Shown here: in pieces, positions 61,671-64,000 of the stretch | How the letters are laid out: each line of letters starts with the position of its first letter | Position numbering within the stretch: the first letter of the stretch is position 1 | NCBI GenBank assembly: GCA_029531795.1 | Contig: JAPEIS010000017.1 | Coordinates: 372,001 to 436,000, forward strand | Reading direction: 5' to 3' | Length of the DNA stretch: 64,000 bases | Origin: Sclerotinia nivalis | Lineage: Eukaryota; Ascomycota; Leotiomycetes; Helotiales; Sclerotiniaceae | Translations under genes and position numbers: made by a program | Notes under the pieces: model-generated | What the model was told of the DNA's origin: nothing | Database searches by the model: none | Seen by the model: the letters and a program-made list of their open reading frames with translations, nothing else

Positions 61671-64000
61671 ATGGAGGGAAATATTCCCGTGGGGGATGAA
61701 TTCAAATTTGATGGTGTTTTGGATCCGCCCCCGAGAATTTTCGAGAGACTTTCCCAAATTGCTGGCTATACTTGGGACGAATCAAAAGAACCTTTTCATT
61801 CTAGTTATGATAACTGGTAAGTTTCTGCATCTTGGTAGATTTCGTGGGCGGGGGTAGGGCAGAGGCAGAGGCAGAGGCAGAGTTCGAGGCACATGGGCAC
61901 ATGGACATATGGGCAGATTCAAATGCTGGTCATGTTTGCGGTAGAGAGAGAAACTAATGAGGAATCTATAAATAGGCAGGTCAATGGATCGAAACATACA
62001 TCTACCCAAAGTCGACATAGTAATACAACGTCGCGCTCCGATCAAAACCCCTCCCGACCTGGAACCAGAGGTACAAGTAAGACGAGAAACACGGACAGTG
62101 AACATGGAGGAAGCGATTCGGGTACTCTTCACGATGATGATTCCGACCAAGGCAGCATTAAGAGCGCACACACTAGTTCCAGCGGCATGCCAGTCATCGC
62201 GCGCATTTCGTCCCACGGTCTGAGAGAAGAGAGGGCCTTCCATATATGTCAAAATGTAATAAGGTCAGTGGATCCAGACGGCAATCACATTATAAAGCCA
62301 GTGGATCTGGTGAGATTGCCGACTCAACAAGGCGATAAAGGTTTTAATGTGGTTTGCATTTTCGAGCACCCGGGTAACAACTACTTGCAAAAAATGGTGG
62401 ATTACGGGCCCGCTTGGTACAAGGGAAGGAAGGTTGGGGATAGGCATGAGGCATTTCGGGATGATTCATTCTCGCCGGGTGATGTGGTACCGTTGCAAAC
62501 GTTTTTGGACTTTGCAGTGGGAGCCACGGAGTGCTTGGAAATTCTTCACCATGGTCAGAGGCCTCTTGTACATGGAGAAATAAGGGGAGATGCGTTTCAT
62601 ATGAATGTGGAAACAGGTCGAGTCAAGTTAATCAATTTTGGATCAGGCTTGCGAACTTTCGAACATGGCCTCACAAGTACGGGATGGTCTACGTTAACGA
62701 AAGAGTTGGGCGCGAAGAACAAACTTACATTCATGTCACCAGAACAGACCGGCCGCATGCCTGCTGAACCTGATAGTCGCACGGATATTTACTCCCTTGG
62801 AATATTGTTTTGGACTATGCTCACCCAACAGGCTGCTTTCGAAGGGGAAACTCCGATGGATATTATACAAGCTGTTCTAGGCCGACGCCTTCCGTTGGTC
62901 TCTAGTGTCAGACTAGATATTCCCGACGTCATTAGCAAAATCATCCAGAAAATGACAGCCAAAAACATTAGTGAAAGATATCACAGTGTCAGTGGCTTGC
63001 GATACGACCTTGTGGAAGTACGGAGGCTCCTAGGAGCAGGAGACTCGATTGCCTTGAAAGAGTGGCGTATTGCCACGAAAGACGTTTCTTCATTTTTCAT
63101 ACTCCCATCTATTATGATTGGAAGATCGAGCGAGCATGATGAAGTAGTCAAAATTATCGACAAAGTTTCTAGACGTCATATCACGTCGCAGAGACAGGAT
63201 CAAAGCAGCTTATCTTCTGGCTCCAGCTTATCTGATGGACGCCTGGACGCCTTCGACGCGGTTATAGGCGGTGGAGACTTCTCCAGTGAAGAGAACACAA
63301 GTTCTGCCGAGGGGAGATCAAATTCGTTTAGTACTACCAATATGCTATTCCCGTCGAATTACAGAACCCACAGAAGTAATTCGAGTCAACTTCGATCTCC
63401 GGGAAATTCTCAAGATAATTTTATGGACGAATCTAATCGTTCAAATACAAGTGTCAAGCCTTGGGAGAAGAACAGCTCATTAGTGTCTTTGGATTCAAAA
63501 AGTCCTACAGACAGTATCAATGGCGAAAGCCCAGCTAAATTGGTGTCTGATGGAGTTGGAAGCCTGACCAGTATCCGGAACGCCAACAAATTTCGACGAA
63601 AAGGTAGATGCGAGGTCATAAGCATAGCAGGAGCAGCTGGGCTGGGAAAGAGTTGCCTTGTGCAATCAGTTCATATCGAGGCAAGGCGACGAGGATATTT
63701 TGCGAGCTCAAAATTTGATTCGGCCAAGCGAACACCCTTCGGGCCCGTGCTTAAACTATTATCAAGTCTTTTTAAGCAAGTCTTCTCCGAGAGTGACACT
63801 GATACCCCGTTTCATTCGATTCTGAAACAGTACGTTAGGCCTGCGTGGCCACTACTCCACAAAGTGTTAGGATTACCTGAATTTTTGATCGGTCCCATAT
63901 CGACCGCCGATTCGTCTTCTGGGCAATTATCTCAAGGGTACAACAAAAGCCTGAGGGCAGAATTCAAACGCCGTGACTCTTCACCTTCAAGCCAAGGTAG
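61671..64000 (+). CDS. N-terminal part of kinase-like/AAA-ATPase protein, group-X hybrid histidine kinase type (runs off the window)
   Basis: Exons 61671-61816 and 61976 onward, open to the window end (about 723 residues visible). The 159-base intron has donor GTAAGT, a CTAAT branch site and acceptor ATAG. Seen in order: a Ser/Thr kinase-like domain (about 130-400) with HGEIRGDAFHMN at about 247 in place of the HRD loop, INFGSG at about 267 where DFG is usual, and MSPEQTGRM at about 300 (APE-like), then DIYSLGILFW. A Ser-rich linker follows, then an AAA-type NTPase start with Walker A GAAGLGKS at about 600-607 and the FDSAKRTPFGP segment. This order, N-terminal kinase then AAA then (beyond the window) GAF, HisKA, HATPase and receiver domains, is that of group-X fungal hybrid histidine kinases (CHK1/Mak2-Mak3 relatives) in two-component stress signalling. 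The ATG at 61671 is the first in frame; an upstream ATG (61621) meets a stop. Confidence 0.88.
61858..61882. repeat. Hexamer run GCAGAG within the first intron of the kinase gene
   Basis: About four copies of the GCAGAG unit inside the unusually long (159-base) first intron. Likely a simple repeat that lengthened the intron. Confidence 0.7.

Overview
The window reads as nuclear DNA of a filamentous ascomycete (Pezizomycotina). The gene content and a Boty-like Ty3/gypsy element point to Leotiomycetes, most likely Botrytis/Sclerotinia-type Sclerotiniaceae. Reasons: host genes have short introns (about 50-160 bases) with CTAAC/CTGAC-type branch sites; one gene is a group-X type histidine kinase; and the left half is a very AT-rich island of transposons damaged by C-to-T / G-to-A transitions typical of RIP (repeat-induced point mutation). 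The genus is inference, not proof.

Left half (1 to about 34,640): a transposon graveyard. 1-1020 holds a minus-strand DDE integrase remnant; about 2190-2690 the 3' end of a Ty1/copia pol. From 4217 to 21415 lies an 8.6-kb Ty3/gypsy-type element with 133-base LTRs and a 5-base target duplication (ACAAT). It is split by a second copy of the same family (10468-19053, minus strand) with its own 5-base duplication (TATAG). The LTRs of this family begin AG and end CT instead of TG/CA. A minus-strand LINE (Tad1-like, 3' poly-A at 23985-23997) runs to about 34,636 and is itself interrupted by a 5.8-kb Boty-like chromovirus (25455-31250, 237-base LTRs). Every one of these coding regions is broken by stops.

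Right half (about 34,640-64,000): ordinary base composition with four host genes, all on the plus strand. They are a TBC-domain Rab GTPase-activating protein (37511-40077, four exons), a Q/P-rich probable nuclear protein (48891-50505, two exons, possible GC-AG intron), a beta-lactamase/transpeptidase-like serine hydrolase (58168-59582, four exons), and the 5' part of a large kinase/AAA-ATPase protein resembling group-X hybrid histidine kinases (61671 to the window end). They are separated by long intergenic stretches (8.8 kb and 7.7 kb) in which I recognise no gene. The second of these holds a diverged inverted-repeat pair about 4.7 kb apart.

The host genes do not form an obvious cluster or shared pathway. 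I found no tRNA, rRNA or CRISPR array. The structures most worth following up are the nested LTR family with AG...CT ends, the edge-graded mutation pattern in the Boty-like LTRs, and the inverted-repeat pair at 51.7/56.5 kb.
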